From contig NZ_FOWZ01000003.1 in NCBI RefSeq assembly GCF_900115585.1, positions 248,001 through 312,000 on the forward strand: a stretch of 64,000 nt of DNA, read 5' to 3'. The stretch comes from Qipengyuania nanhaisediminis (lineage in GTDB: Bacteria > Pseudomonadota > Alphaproteobacteria > Sphingomonadales > Sphingomonadaceae). Position numbers and translations under genes: made by a program. Positions 37,535 through 44,296 of the stretch are shown here, one piece after another. Within the stretch, counting starts at the first letter, position 1, and each line of letters starts with the position of its first letter. A model generated the notes under the pieces. The model did not search any database, was not told the origin of the DNA, and saw nothing but the letters and a program-made list of their open reading frames with translations.

Positions 37535-38607
37535 ATCCGTGTGACCTCACCGCCTGCAACCCGCCATGTTGCGGCTTGCGGTGCGATCGTCTCGAAGGGG
37601 GCGAGTTCGGTGCCGGTCATCCAGACCTGCGCCCCGCTGGCGGCGAGTTGGTCGAACAGGGCTGCGCGCCGGATCGGATCGAGATGGGCGGCGACTTCGT
37701 CCAGCAAAAGGATGCCGCTGCGCCCCTTGGCGGCCAGCCCTGCGTGGGCGAGCGTAATGGCGACCAGCATGGCCTTCTGTTCGCCGGTCGAACTTTGGGC
37801 GGCAGGTACGCGTTTGGCCGCGTGGATAACCTCCAGCTCGTCGCGATGCGGGCCGGTCAGCGTGCGCTGGGCTGCGCGGTCGCGCGCGCGGTTCTCGAAC
37901 AGGGATTGCGACAAGGCGTCTGGATTATCGGCTCCGCCGGGTGAGTAGGTGAGGGCAGGGCGGGCGAACGGTTCGGCCGGCATATGCGCGATGCTGGCCA
38001 TCAGCGTGTCGACCAGCGCTGCGCGGCCCGCGATAAGCCTGCCGCCATGTTCGACCATCTGCGCTTCAATCGCATCGAGCCACGAACTGTCCGGCGCGCG
38101 GTCGTCTGCCAGCAGCCGGTTGCGCTCTCGTAGCGCCGCTTCATAGCGCGAGGCATAGCTGGCGTGCGCAGGATCGAGGGCAAGGGCCATGCGGTCCATG
38201 AACCGCCTGCGGTCGGCGGCGGGGCCTGTAAACAGGCCGTCCATCGCAGGTGTCAGCCAGGTCAGGGCCAGCCACTCCCCCAAAGCCGACGCGGTGGCCT
38301 CGGCCCCGTTGATCCTGACCTTGCGGCGACCGGGATTGTCGCTTTCCGTATACGTGCCGAGCCGGACCCGCTCATCGTCCTGCGCGAGATCGGCACCGAT
38401 AGCGAAGCCGGTCGGCGAGCCGTGGGCCACCATGTCGACCAGCGCCGCACGCCTCAGGCCGCGTCCGGGGGCAAGCAGGGAGAGCGCTTCCAGAACATTG
38501 GTTTTTCCCGCGCCATTCTCGCCCACGAGCAGGTTGAACCGCGCCGTTTCCTCAAGGTCGGTAGAGGCGTGATTGCGGAACTGGGTGAGGGAAATGCGCT
38601 CGAGCAT
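37531..38607 (-). CDS. recF: DNA replication and repair protein RecF
   Basis: An SMC-like ATPase of 358 residues that loads RecA at single-stranded gaps with RecO and RecR. Walker A is LLVGENGAGKTNVLEAL (about 27-43), the RecF signature LSTG/SSTGEQKAML lies near residue 285 and Walker B is GILLLDEVAAHLD. ATG 38607 (MLERISLTQFRNH) is chosen; the frame runs upstream into an unrelated extension. It is not beside dnaN or gyrB here. Its 5' end faces the sigma54-type microprotein/pspC operon across 230 bases. Confidence 0.97.
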   Translation of the reverse strand: MLERISLTQFRNHASTDLEETARFNLLVGENGAGKTNVLEALSLLAPGRGLRRAALVDMVAHGSPTGFAIGADLAQDDERVRLGTYTESDNPGRRKVRINGAEATASALGEWLALTWLTPAMDGLFTGPAADRRRFMDRMALALDPAHASYASRYEAALRERNRLLADDRAPDSSWLDAIEAQMVEHGGRLIAGRAALVDTLMASIAHMPAEPFARPALTYSPGGADNPDALSQSLFENRARDRAAQRTLTGPHRDELEVIHAAKRVPAAQSSTGEQKAMLVAITLAHAGLAAKGRSGILLLDEVAAHLDPIRRAALFDQLAASGAQVWMTGTELAPFETIAPQAATWRVAGGEVTRI

Positions 38608-38668
38608 GGGCCCGAAAGCGTTAGCGCGGGCACTCTCTCGCCGCCAGCAAATTACCCAAATCCAATAG

Positions 38669-38685
38669 TTGGTGAAATTTCCCAA
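38669..38685. promoter_or_regulatory. Upstream palindrome, candidate enhancer-binding-protein site
   Basis: TTGGTGAAATTTCCCAA is a 17-base inverted repeat with one mismatched pair, flanked by a weaker outer repeat AATCC (38659) / GGATT (38692). Its centre lies about 110 bases upstream of the expected start site of the sigma54-type promoter, the distance at which PspF-like activators bind. A second, perfect 12-base palindrome GCAGAATTCTGC is at 38735-38746. Confidence 0.45.
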
Positions 38686-38758
38686 CCTTTCGGATTGATG
38701 AACGAAACCTGTCTGCCAGATTAAGCGGGCATCCGCAGAATTCTGCCGTTTTTCGAGT

Positions 38759-38775
38759 TTGGCACGCCTGTTGCA
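38759..38775 (+). promoter_or_regulatory. Sigma54-type (-24/-12) promoter of the microprotein-pspC operon
   Basis: TTGGCACGCCTGTTGCA matches the consensus TTGGCACG-N4-TTGCA at every fixed position, with GG and GC separated by exactly ten bases. Transcription would start near 38786, leaving a leader of about 50 bases to the first microprotein ATG at 38838. Phage-shock operons with pspC are classically sigma54-dependent, which fits the downstream genes. Confidence 0.75.
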
Positions 38776-38837
38776 ATCATTCTGGTGTCCCCCGGGTGGT
38801 CCGGCGGGAAGCAGAAATTACAAAGGGAGTATCACTC

Positions 38838-38957
38838 ATGTCCGCTTTCGCACTCGACACCAACAAGGCTTTCGCAGCTGTCTTCGCACTTGGCCTTTCG
38901 GCACTCAGCATGGCTTTCGCAATCATCCCCGCTACGCCCGCCGGCCTCGTCGCCTGA
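38838..38957 (+). CDS. 39-residue membrane microprotein A of the pspC operon
   Basis: Too short for normal gene callers. Ribosome site AAAGGGAG lies 9 bases before the ATG. The protein begins MSAFALDTNKAFAAVFALG, has one hydrophobic segment (about residues 11-31) and ends IIPATPAGLVA. It shares length, single span and the ATPxGxxA end with the next gene, so the two look like tandem paralogues. It is not PspB (which is longer and has a coiled coil) and I know no family. Position behind a sigma54-type promoter and before pspC suggests an envelope-stress role (inference). Confidence 0.7.
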   Translation: MSAFALDTNKAFAAVFALGLSALSMAFAIIPATPAGLVA

Positions 38958-38990
38958 TCACCAGCCAACCCAATCAAAGGAAACCATCTT

Positions 38991-39110
38991 ATGTTCGACA
39001 ATGAAAACATCGGTAGCCGCGTCATGGCCGCTGCCGTATCGGTAATGATCTCGGCCGGCTTCTTCGCCACCGCCATTGCCTATGCCACCCCGACCGGAAT
39101 GATCGCATGA
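38991..39110 (+). CDS. 39-residue membrane microprotein B of the pspC operon
   Basis: Ribosome site AAAGGAAA precedes the ATG by about 9 bases. The protein begins MFDNENIGSRVMAAAVSVM, has one hydrophobic segment (about residues 12-31) and ends YATPTGMIA. Same size and C-terminal pattern as microprotein A, 33 bases upstream; the N-terminal halves differ. Its TGA overlaps the pspC ATG by four bases (39107-39110), so it is translationally coupled to pspC, a strong reason to accept it as a gene. Confidence 0.72.
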   Translation: MFDNENIGSRVMAAAVSVMISAGFFATAIAYATPTGMIA

Positions 39111-39325
39111 GCGACCTGAAATTCCGCGACGACAATGCAGTGCGCCCCAGCCGCAGTTTCAAGCTGGACCGCACGAATGCAAAGATGATGGGTGTATGCG
39201 CCGGTATGGGCCGCTACTTCGGGATCGACACCACGCTGGTTCGCGTCGGCTTCGTCCTGGGAACGCTGCTCGGCTTCGGAAGCTTCATCCTGATCTACCT
39301 GGCGATCGGACTGATCGCAGACTGA
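39107..39325 (+). CDS. pspC: PspC-domain membrane protein
   Basis: Protein of 72 residues, almost entirely one PspC domain: FKLDRTNAKMMGVCAGMGRYFGID followed by TTLVRVGFVLGTLLG and a membrane segment ending YLAIGLIAD. PspC helps sense membrane damage and relay it to PspA in the phage-shock response. It is shorter than enterobacterial PspC, lacking the C-terminal leucine zipper. pspA and pspF are not in the window. The two microproteins and a sigma54-type promoter precede it. A hairpin follows directly. Confidence 0.9.
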   Translation: MSDLKFRDDNAVRPSRSFKLDRTNAKMMGVCAGMGRYFGIDTTLVRVGFVLGTLLGFGSFILIYLAIGLIAD

Positions 39326-39326
39326 C

Positions 39327-39357
39327 AGAGGACGCGGGGGCAATACCGCGTCCTCTT
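39327..39357 (+). terminator. Terminator-like hairpin after pspC
   Basis: AGAGGACGCGG (39327-39337) pairs perfectly with CCGCGTCCTCT (39346-39356) around an eight-base loop. Only a short T-run follows (CTTAT), so termination may be incomplete. It also lies just beyond the SDR gene stop on the other strand and could serve both. Confidence 0.65.
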
Positions 39358-39362
39358 ATCCG

Positions 39363-40145
39363 TCACATGGCCGAGATACCGCCGTCGAGCTTGAGCTCCG
39401 CACCGGTCATGAAACGGCTCTCGTCACTGGCGAGATAAACCACCGCGTTGGCGATATCGTTCGGCTCGCCGACAAACCTGAGCGGAATCTGCCGGGCCAG
39501 CTTGTCCATCAGGACGTCCTTATCCAGCCCCGAATGCCGTGCCGTTCCGTCGAGGATCGGCGTATCGACGAAGGTCGGGTGGATGGAATTACAGCGGATC
39601 TGCATCTGCTTCTTCGCGCAATGCAGCGCGATCGACTTCGACAGCATCCACACCGCAGCCTTCGACGAGTTGTACGCAGGCATCGTGTCGCTGGCGATGA
39701 GCCCGGCGATCGAGGAAATGTTGATGATCGAGCCGGGCGCATGCTCGCGCATTAGCGGCAGGGCCTTCTGGCAGCCGTGGAAGATCGAATCGACATTGAC
39801 GGAGAAGCACCGTTTCCAGTCGTCGAAATCGCAGGTCTCGATATTTCCGGCGACGCCGATACCCGCATTGTTCACCAGCACGTTCAGACCGCCGAGTTCG
39901 GCATCGGACGTCTCGACCACGCGTTCCCAGTCTTCGGGATTGGTCACGTCGTGCTGGACGCCATAGGCATGGCCTGCACCCATTTCCTCGACGATTTCTG
40001 CGGCGGTCGCTTCGGCGCCTTCACCGTTGATGTCGGTGCACAGTACCCGTGCGCCTTCTTCGGCAAGCCTTCTTGCATGGGCACGCCCAAGTCCTTGCGC
40101 CGCGCCGGTCACCAGCGCCAGCTTGCCTGCACACCGTTTCGCCAT
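39363..40145 (-). CDS. Short-chain dehydrogenase/reductase
   Basis: An NAD(P)-dependent oxidoreductase of 260 residues of the classical SDR type. The cofactor loop is VTGAAQGLGRAH (TGxxxGxG), NNAG is present in LVNNAGIGVAG, and the catalytic residues are Ser in INISSIAG and Tyr/Lys in YNSSKAA. Asp in LCTDINGEG suggests NAD rather than NADP. The end EPNDIANAVVYLASDESRFMTGAEL is typical. The substrate is unknown. It is the last gene of a five-gene run (LemA, TPM, TPM, NUDIX, SDR), starting 2 bases after the NUDIX stop. Confidence 0.93.
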   Translation of the reverse strand: MAKRCAGKLALVTGAAQGLGRAHARRLAEEGARVLCTDINGEGAEATAAEIVEEMGAGHAYGVQHDVTNPEDWERVVETSDAELGGLNVLVNNAGIGVAGNIETCDFDDWKRCFSVNVDSIFHGCQKALPLMREHAPGSIINISSIAGLIASDTMPAYNSSKAAVWMLSKSIALHCAKKQMQIRCNSIHPTFVDTPILDGTARHSGLDKDVLMDKLARQIPLRFVGEPNDIANAVVYLASDESRFMTGAELKLDGGISAM

Positions 40146-40147
40146 TC

Positions 40148-40720
40148 CTACTCTCCCGATATCATTGCATGCGATGCCATCAGCATCGCGATCCGTACAT
40201 CCACACCGTGACCCATCGCGCGCCAGCGGGCAACGAATTCCGCCAATTGCGTGCGCGGGACGCGGTGGACGACAATGTCCTCGCTCTCCGTGCCGCCGCC
40301 GTCGCCGACCTTTTCGAGGCCATGGGCGCGCATGAGCGTGAAACTTTCACTGACCATTCCGGGCGAGGAATAGAATTCGCCGAGGTTTTCCATGCGAGCG
40401 GCGCGGTAGCCGGTTTCTTCCTCCAGCTCGCGCGCTGCGGCGTCTTCGGCGCTTTCGCCCGATTTGCCTTCATCGTCGCCGATGAGACCGGCTGGTATTT
40501 CCAGGCAAATCCGCCCCAACGGCACGCGGTATTGCGAGACGAGGATGACATGATCTTCCTCGTCTATGGCGATGATGGCAGCGGCCCTTATCCCGCGCGA
40601 ACGGCTGGCATATTCCCAGCGGCCGCGGCGCTTGGCAGTGACGAAGCGTCCCTGCCACATGGTCTCTTCAGGCTTGTTGGCATCCGCATCGCGGCCCGGC
40701 ACTTCGATAGGTTCGGCCAT
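40148..40720 (-). CDS. NUDIX hydrolase (ADP-ribose pyrophosphatase-like)
   Basis: Protein of 190 residues. The Nudix box is [17 protein letters not shown], preceded by [14 protein letters not shown], the arrangement of ADP-sugar pyrophosphatases. It would split a nucleoside diphosphate linked to another moiety. The N-terminal [19 protein letters not shown] strand is also typical of the NudF/ADPRase group. It lies 9 bases behind the TPM membrane protein and 2 bases before the SDR gene, so all are one transcript. Confidence 0.93.
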   Translation of the reverse strand: MAEPIEVPGRDADANKPEETMWQGRFVTAKRRGRWEYASRSRGIRAAAIIAIDEEDHVILVSQYRVPLGRICLEIPAGLIGDDEGKSGESAEDAAARELEEETGYRAARMENLGEFYSSPGMVSESFTLMRAHGLEKVGDGGGTESEDIVVHRVPRTQLAEFVARWRAMGHGVDVRIAMLMASHAMISGE

Positions 40721-40729
40721 GCGGCCTCC

Positions 40730-41407
40730 CTAGACTTCGATGAGGCGGTCGGGCAACTCGTTAACATCGTCATCTGCGCGCGGGAAGTGCTGGGAAAGGA
40801 CGGCGCCGACATCGCGCACGCCGGCTGCGAGGCCTTCGGCAATCCGGCCCTCTTTGATTTCTGCGAGCATGTCGGCCATCGCCTCGCCCCAGACTTCCGC
40901 GTCCACTTTCGCGGCAATCGGTTCGTCGGCGACGATCTCTGCGCGATGCTCGCGCATCGAGAGATACAGGAGCACGCCGGTGCGACCATGGGTGCGACGC
41001 TCGGCGCCGACCTTGAAGTGCTTGACCGCTTGCGCGTGGACCCTTGCAAATTTCACCGGTCCGGGGATCAAAGCAAAGCGGAGCGCATCCCATAGCTGGA
41101 TGGCCCATGCGACGACGAAGGTGACGAGGCCCAGCGCGATAGTCAGGCTGGCAATCTCGCCGGTGGTCCATTCGTGCCGCCACCCACCGAACAGCGAATC
41201 CCACAAGTCCTGGAAGGGCACGGGGAAGAGGGCGAAAAGGCTCATCGCCGTAAAGGCCAGCGCAATTGCCCAGACCAGCGAGACGTCGGTATAGCCGTCG
41301 CTCCGGTCTGCGAGGACGGTCACGATCTCGCCCGCAGTGGTCTTTTCTGCCGAAGCGACCGCATCCGATACGATCTTGTGCTGCTCTGCGTTCAGATAGC
41401 TCGCCAT
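40730..41407 (-). CDS. TPM-domain membrane protein
   Basis: Protein of 225 residues with a split TPM (TLP18.3/Psb32/MOLO-1) domain: AEQHKIVSDAVASAEKTTAGEIVTVLADRS at the N-terminus, two membrane spans (about 48-70 and 85-108) inserted in the middle, and GVLLYLSMREHRAEIVADEPI later. ATG 41407 overlaps the TAA of the upstream TPM gene (TAATG) and is preferred to a TTG two codons earlier. The family is linked to membrane protein quality control and phosphatase-like activity in other organisms. Its partner here is the secreted TPM protein and LemA. Confidence 0.88.
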   Translation of the reverse strand: MASYLNAEQHKIVSDAVASAEKTTAGEIVTVLADRSDGYTDVSLVWAIALAFTAMSLFALFPVPFQDLWDSLFGGWRHEWTTGEIASLTIALGLVTFVVAWAIQLWDALRFALIPGPVKFARVHAQAVKHFKVGAERRTHGRTGVLLYLSMREHRAEIVADEPIAAKVDAEVWGEAMADMLAEIKEGRIAEGLAAGVRDVGAVLSQHFPRADDDVNELPDRLIEV

Positions 41408-42234
41408 TACCAACCCCCCGAAGCGCCGCCGCCGCCGAAGCTGCCGCCGCCGCCGGAAAATCCGCCGCCGCCGAAGCCTCCGCCGAACCCGCCGCCAGAG
41501 CCGCCGCCCCAGTCATCGCCGCCCGACAGCGCGCCGCGCGCGATGGCCGAGCCGACTTCCCACAGGATGATGTCGCGTGCGGTGTTACCCCACGGACCGC
41601 GCTTGTAGCGGCGCCTGCGCCCGCGACCGGTCAGCATGGGCAGGATGAAAAAGAAGAAGATGAAGCCGAACCAGATCAGGCCGCCGATGGGGAAGCCGCT
41701 ATCGGCCTCGCGCGTCTGGCTCGCCTCTGCAGCGATCCGGCGCGCTTCGTCCTCGGGCAGGACCAGCTGGCTGATGATCGCATCGGCACCGGCATTGATA
41801 CCGGCGGGATAATTGTCGTTCCGGAACTCGGGGAGAATGGCGTTCTGGATGATCACCGAGGACAGGGCATCCGTCAGTATTCCTTCAAGGCCATAGCCGA
41901 CTTCGATGCGCACCTTGCGCTCGTTCGGAGCGACCAGAAGCAACGCGCCATCATTGCGTTCTGCATCGCCAATGCCCCATTCGCGGCCGAGCTGGTAGCC
42001 ATAGTCGGCAATGTCGTAGCCTTGCAGATCGGGGATGGTCGCCACGACGAGCTGGCGCTGCGACTGGTCCTCCAGCGCGGCCAGCTTCTGCGCCAGTTCT
42101 TCCTCTTGTGCCGGAGTGAGAAGATCCGCCTGATCGACGACCTGTCCGGTCAACTCGGGAAACTGCTGCGCCAGGGCCGGGGACGCAAGCAGCGCCCCCG
42201 CCAAGGCGAGCAAGGCAAGCAGGTGGCGCATCAA
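41407..42234 (-). CDS. Secreted TPM-domain protein (YgcG-like) with Gly-rich tail
   Basis: Protein of 275 residues: a signal peptide (about 1-22), a TPM domain (about 23-150) with LTGQVVDQADLLTPAQEEEL and ALLLVAPNERKVRIEVGYGLEG, a membrane span (about 180-198), a basic patch (GRGRRRRYKRG) and a tail of GG and GGF repeats ending GGASGGW. The architecture is that of YgcG/YgcG-type proteins always found beside LemA. The DNA of the tail looks like a GCC repeat but is coding. Five bases separate it from lemA upstream. Confidence 0.93.
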   Translation of the reverse strand: MMRHLLALLALAGALLASPALAQQFPELTGQVVDQADLLTPAQEEELAQKLAALEDQSQRQLVVATIPDLQGYDIADYGYQLGREWGIGDAERNDGALLLVAPNERKVRIEVGYGLEGILTDALSSVIIQNAILPEFRNDNYPAGINAGADAIISQLVLPEDEARRIAAEASQTREADSGFPIGGLIWFGFIFFFFILPMLTGRGRRRRYKRGPWGNTARDIILWEVGSAIARGALSGGDDWGGGSGGGFGGGFGGGGFSGGGGSFGGGGASGGW

Positions 42235-42239
42235 CGCGC

Positions 42240-42842
42240 TCAGTTCGACGTCATGTCGATGGTCGGAGCGACTTCAGCCCCTTCCGTCGCAGCCTCGTAA
42301 GGAACCAGCGGTTCTGCGCCGTGGATGATGTTTGCGCCGATCGTGTCGGGGAAGGTGCGGATCGTCGTATTATATTCGCGCACGGCTTCGTTGTAGTCGC
42401 GAATGGCGACGGCGATGCGGTTTTCCGTGCCTTCCAGCTGGCTCTGCAGCGCGAGGAAGTTCTGGTTCGACTGGATCTGCGGATAGGCTTCGAAGCTTGC
42501 GAGCAGGCGACCGAGGCCCTGACCCAGCTGGCTCTGAGCGGCCTGGAACTCGGCCATCTTTTCGGCATCGCCGAGATCGGCCGCGTCGATATTCACGCTG
42601 GTGGCGCGGGCGCGCGCATCGGTGACCTCGGTGAGGATCGTGCGCTCGTTCTCGGCAGCGCCCTGCGCCACTTCGACGAGGTTCGGGATCAGGTTTGCAC
42701 GACGCTGGAACTGCGCCTCCACATCGGCCCACTTGGCCTTGGCGTTTTCCTCCGCTGCCGGAACCGAATTGATGCCGCAGGCCGAGAGAGCCATGGCGGC
42801 CGCGGCAGCGAAAGCGACGCGGAAGCTGGCGAAACGTGTCAT
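42240..42842 (-). CDS. LemA-family lipoprotein
   Basis: Protein of 200 residues with a lipobox LSAC (Cys22) and the helical LemA domain: WADVEAQFQRRANLIPNLVEVAQGAAENERTIL through LLASFEAYPQIQSNQNFLALQSQLEGTENRIAVAIRDYNEAVREYNT and a FPDTIGANI-type end. LemA proteins form an outer or inner membrane-bound helical scaffold that associates with TPM proteins. It is first in a five-gene operon and divergent from mscL. Its exact work is not known. Confidence 0.94.
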   Translation of the reverse strand: MTRFASFRVAFAAAAAMALSACGINSVPAAEENAKAKWADVEAQFQRRANLIPNLVEVAQGAAENERTILTEVTDARARATSVNIDAADLGDAEKMAEFQAAQSQLGQGLGRLLASFEAYPQIQSNQNFLALQSQLEGTENRIAVAIRDYNEAVREYNTTIRTFPDTIGANIIHGAEPLVPYEAATEGAEVAPTIDMTSN

Positions 42843-42978
42843 CGAGAAACCCCTTTTTCGAATACTGTTTTATATAGATAGCACGCTTGTAGCTGCGTTC
42901 AAGGATTGCAGCGCTTGTGGACCTGCATCAATTTTGGCAGGAATCATCCATCCGGGTCGCAGTGGAGGGACAAAGTTC

Positions 42979-43443
42979 ATGCTCAAGGATTTCAAGGAAT
43001 TCATTGCCAAAGGCAATGTGATGGAACTCGCCGTCGCGGTGATCATAGGCGGGGCATTCGCCACCATCGTGAAGTCGCTGACCGACGAGATCATCATGCC
43101 GATCGTTGGCGCCATCTTCGGCGGCGCCGATTTCAGCCGGTATTTCTTTCTGCTCGACGTGCCCGAAGGCTATGACGGTCCGATGGACGATTACGCAGCC
43201 CTGCAGGAAGCGGGCGCCGCGATGATCGGATATGGCAGCTTCATCACGGCCATCATCAATTTCCTCATCTTGGCCTTCATCATCTTCCTGCTCGTTCGCT
43301 ACGCCAAGAAGGTGATGGCCGAATTCGAGGAGAAGGAAGAAGAGGCGCCCGCAGGTCCGAGCGAGATCGACCTGCTCAAGGAAATCCGTGATGCGCTGAA
43401 AGGCGGCGCTCCCGGTGCCCCCAAAAACGGCCCGATGGGATAA
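42979..43443 (+). CDS. mscL: Large-conductance mechanosensitive channel
   Basis: Protein of 154 residues that opens under membrane tension to release solutes during osmotic downshock. The N-terminal FKEFIAKGNVMELAVAVIIGGAF contains the first span and gate; a periplasmic loop (about 55-95) and a second span (ITAIINFLILAFIIFLLV) follow, then a C-terminal helix bundle (SEIDLLKEIRDALK). ATG 42979 carries GGAGGGAC about 9 bases upstream. The loop is somewhat longer than in E. coli. Divergent from lemA. Confidence 0.97.
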   Translation: MLKDFKEFIAKGNVMELAVAVIIGGAFATIVKSLTDEIIMPIVGAIFGGADFSRYFFLLDVPEGYDGPMDDYAALQEAGAAMIGYGSFITAIINFLILAFIIFLLVRYAKKVMAEFEEKEEEAPAGPSEIDLLKEIRDALKGGAPGAPKNGPMG

Positions 43444-43495
43444 GCGATTGCGGTGCATGAAGCTGGCGCTTTGTGCACCGCATTTGCCCGCTCAC

Positions 43496-43523
43496 TTCAC
43501 ATTAAGGCTTTGATCGCTATATG
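43496..43523 (+). promoter_or_regulatory. Promoter of ssrA
   Basis: TTCACA (43496-43501) and TATATG (43518-43523) are separated by 16 bases, one and two mismatches from housekeeping boxes. A start near 43530 falls just before the acceptor piece of tmRNA. Confidence 0.5.
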
Positions 43524-43529
43524 AGGCCT

Positions 43530-43873
43530 GTCGGTTTCGGCCGGCTATGGCGATAAACTGCGCTGTGCAATAGGTACAACGGACCCGGGGGCAGTACCCG
43601 GCGGCTCCACCATAACCCGCGGTAAATGCGCGGTTTTTGACGGGGCCGAACTAGGATCGACGTGTGCTGAAAGACAGTGTTTTCGCCCGGGCTGAGTAAC
43701 CCGTAAAACTGTTCACAACACACAAGTGCCAACGATAACGAAGCACTCGCTCTCGCAGCGTAACCTGACGGCCTAACGGCCTGATCTTACAAAGCTAAAG
43801 CGCGGTTGGACCCACCGGGCAACAGAAGCGGATTCCGGGGCTCCGGGGGTAGCTAGCAACAGAAACCCCCACC
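43530..43873 (+). ncRNA. ssrA: Transfer-messenger RNA, circularly permuted two-piece form
   Basis: Rescues stalled ribosomes and tags the unfinished protein. The order is permuted: the 3' acceptor piece comes first, ending CGGCTCCACCA at 43612 after a T-arm-like stem CCGGG/CCCGG; a short hairpin spacer follows; the coding piece then starts GGGGCCGAACTAGGATCGACG at 43642. GGGGCCG pairs with CGGCTCC (one G-U) to form the acceptor stem. The tag frame is 43728-43763, encoding ANDNEALALAA and a TAA. A pseudoknot-like GGGGGT/AACCCCC block closes the coding piece near 43870. This permuted form is the alphaproteobacterial one. The exact 5' end and processing points are estimates. Confidence 0.93.
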
Positions 43874-43892
43874 TTCATCGTAGAGTTGGAAA

Positions 43893-44147
43893 CTAGTCCG
43901 AGGCTGGACCTTCAGCCTCTTCGGCCTTGCGCGCTTCGGTCTCGTAGCGGATCGCGTCGAGGATCTTCGCACCGCCCAAGAACACAGCGCCCGCGGTGGC
44001 TGCCATCAGCAGCCAGCCGCCGACGCCGGGGTATTCGACCGTGTAATGCGCGCCGCGCGTCATGGCGCCAAGTGCAAGGGCATAGATGATCAGGAACGCT
44101 TCGAAGCGTGTCTTGATCACGAAAAGCCGCTTGATCTTGGTCCACAT
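43893..44147 (-). CDS. Small two-span membrane protein
   Basis: Protein of 84 residues: a basic N-terminus (MWTKIKRLFVIKTRFE), two hydrophobic segments (about 16-32 and 43-60) and an acidic C-terminal helix (ETEARKAEEAEG). The pattern is that of the sphingomonad small conserved membrane proteins of unknown function. It converges with ssrA, 19 bases from the end of the RNA. Function unknown. Confidence 0.75.
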   Translation of the reverse strand: MWTKIKRLFVIKTRFEAFLIIYALALGAMTRGAHYTVEYPGVGGWLLMAATAGAVFLGGAKILDAIRYETEARKAEEAEGPASD

Positions 44148-44296
44148 AAGTGTGTGCGCTTCCTCGATTTGTTAACTTCCGGCTGCGTGATCAGGCGGGT
44201 TTCGTCGCCAGCCTGCGGCTTCCGGTGGTTAATGCAACGAAGAGTGTAGGCGCGGCGCGGAAGCCGAGTCCAGCGCGTTAACCGTGTTGGGCCGGT

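Noticed and set aside
41410-41520. GCC-rich repeat run
   Set aside because: It encodes the Gly-rich tail of the secreted TPM protein and is a coding repeat, not a separate element.
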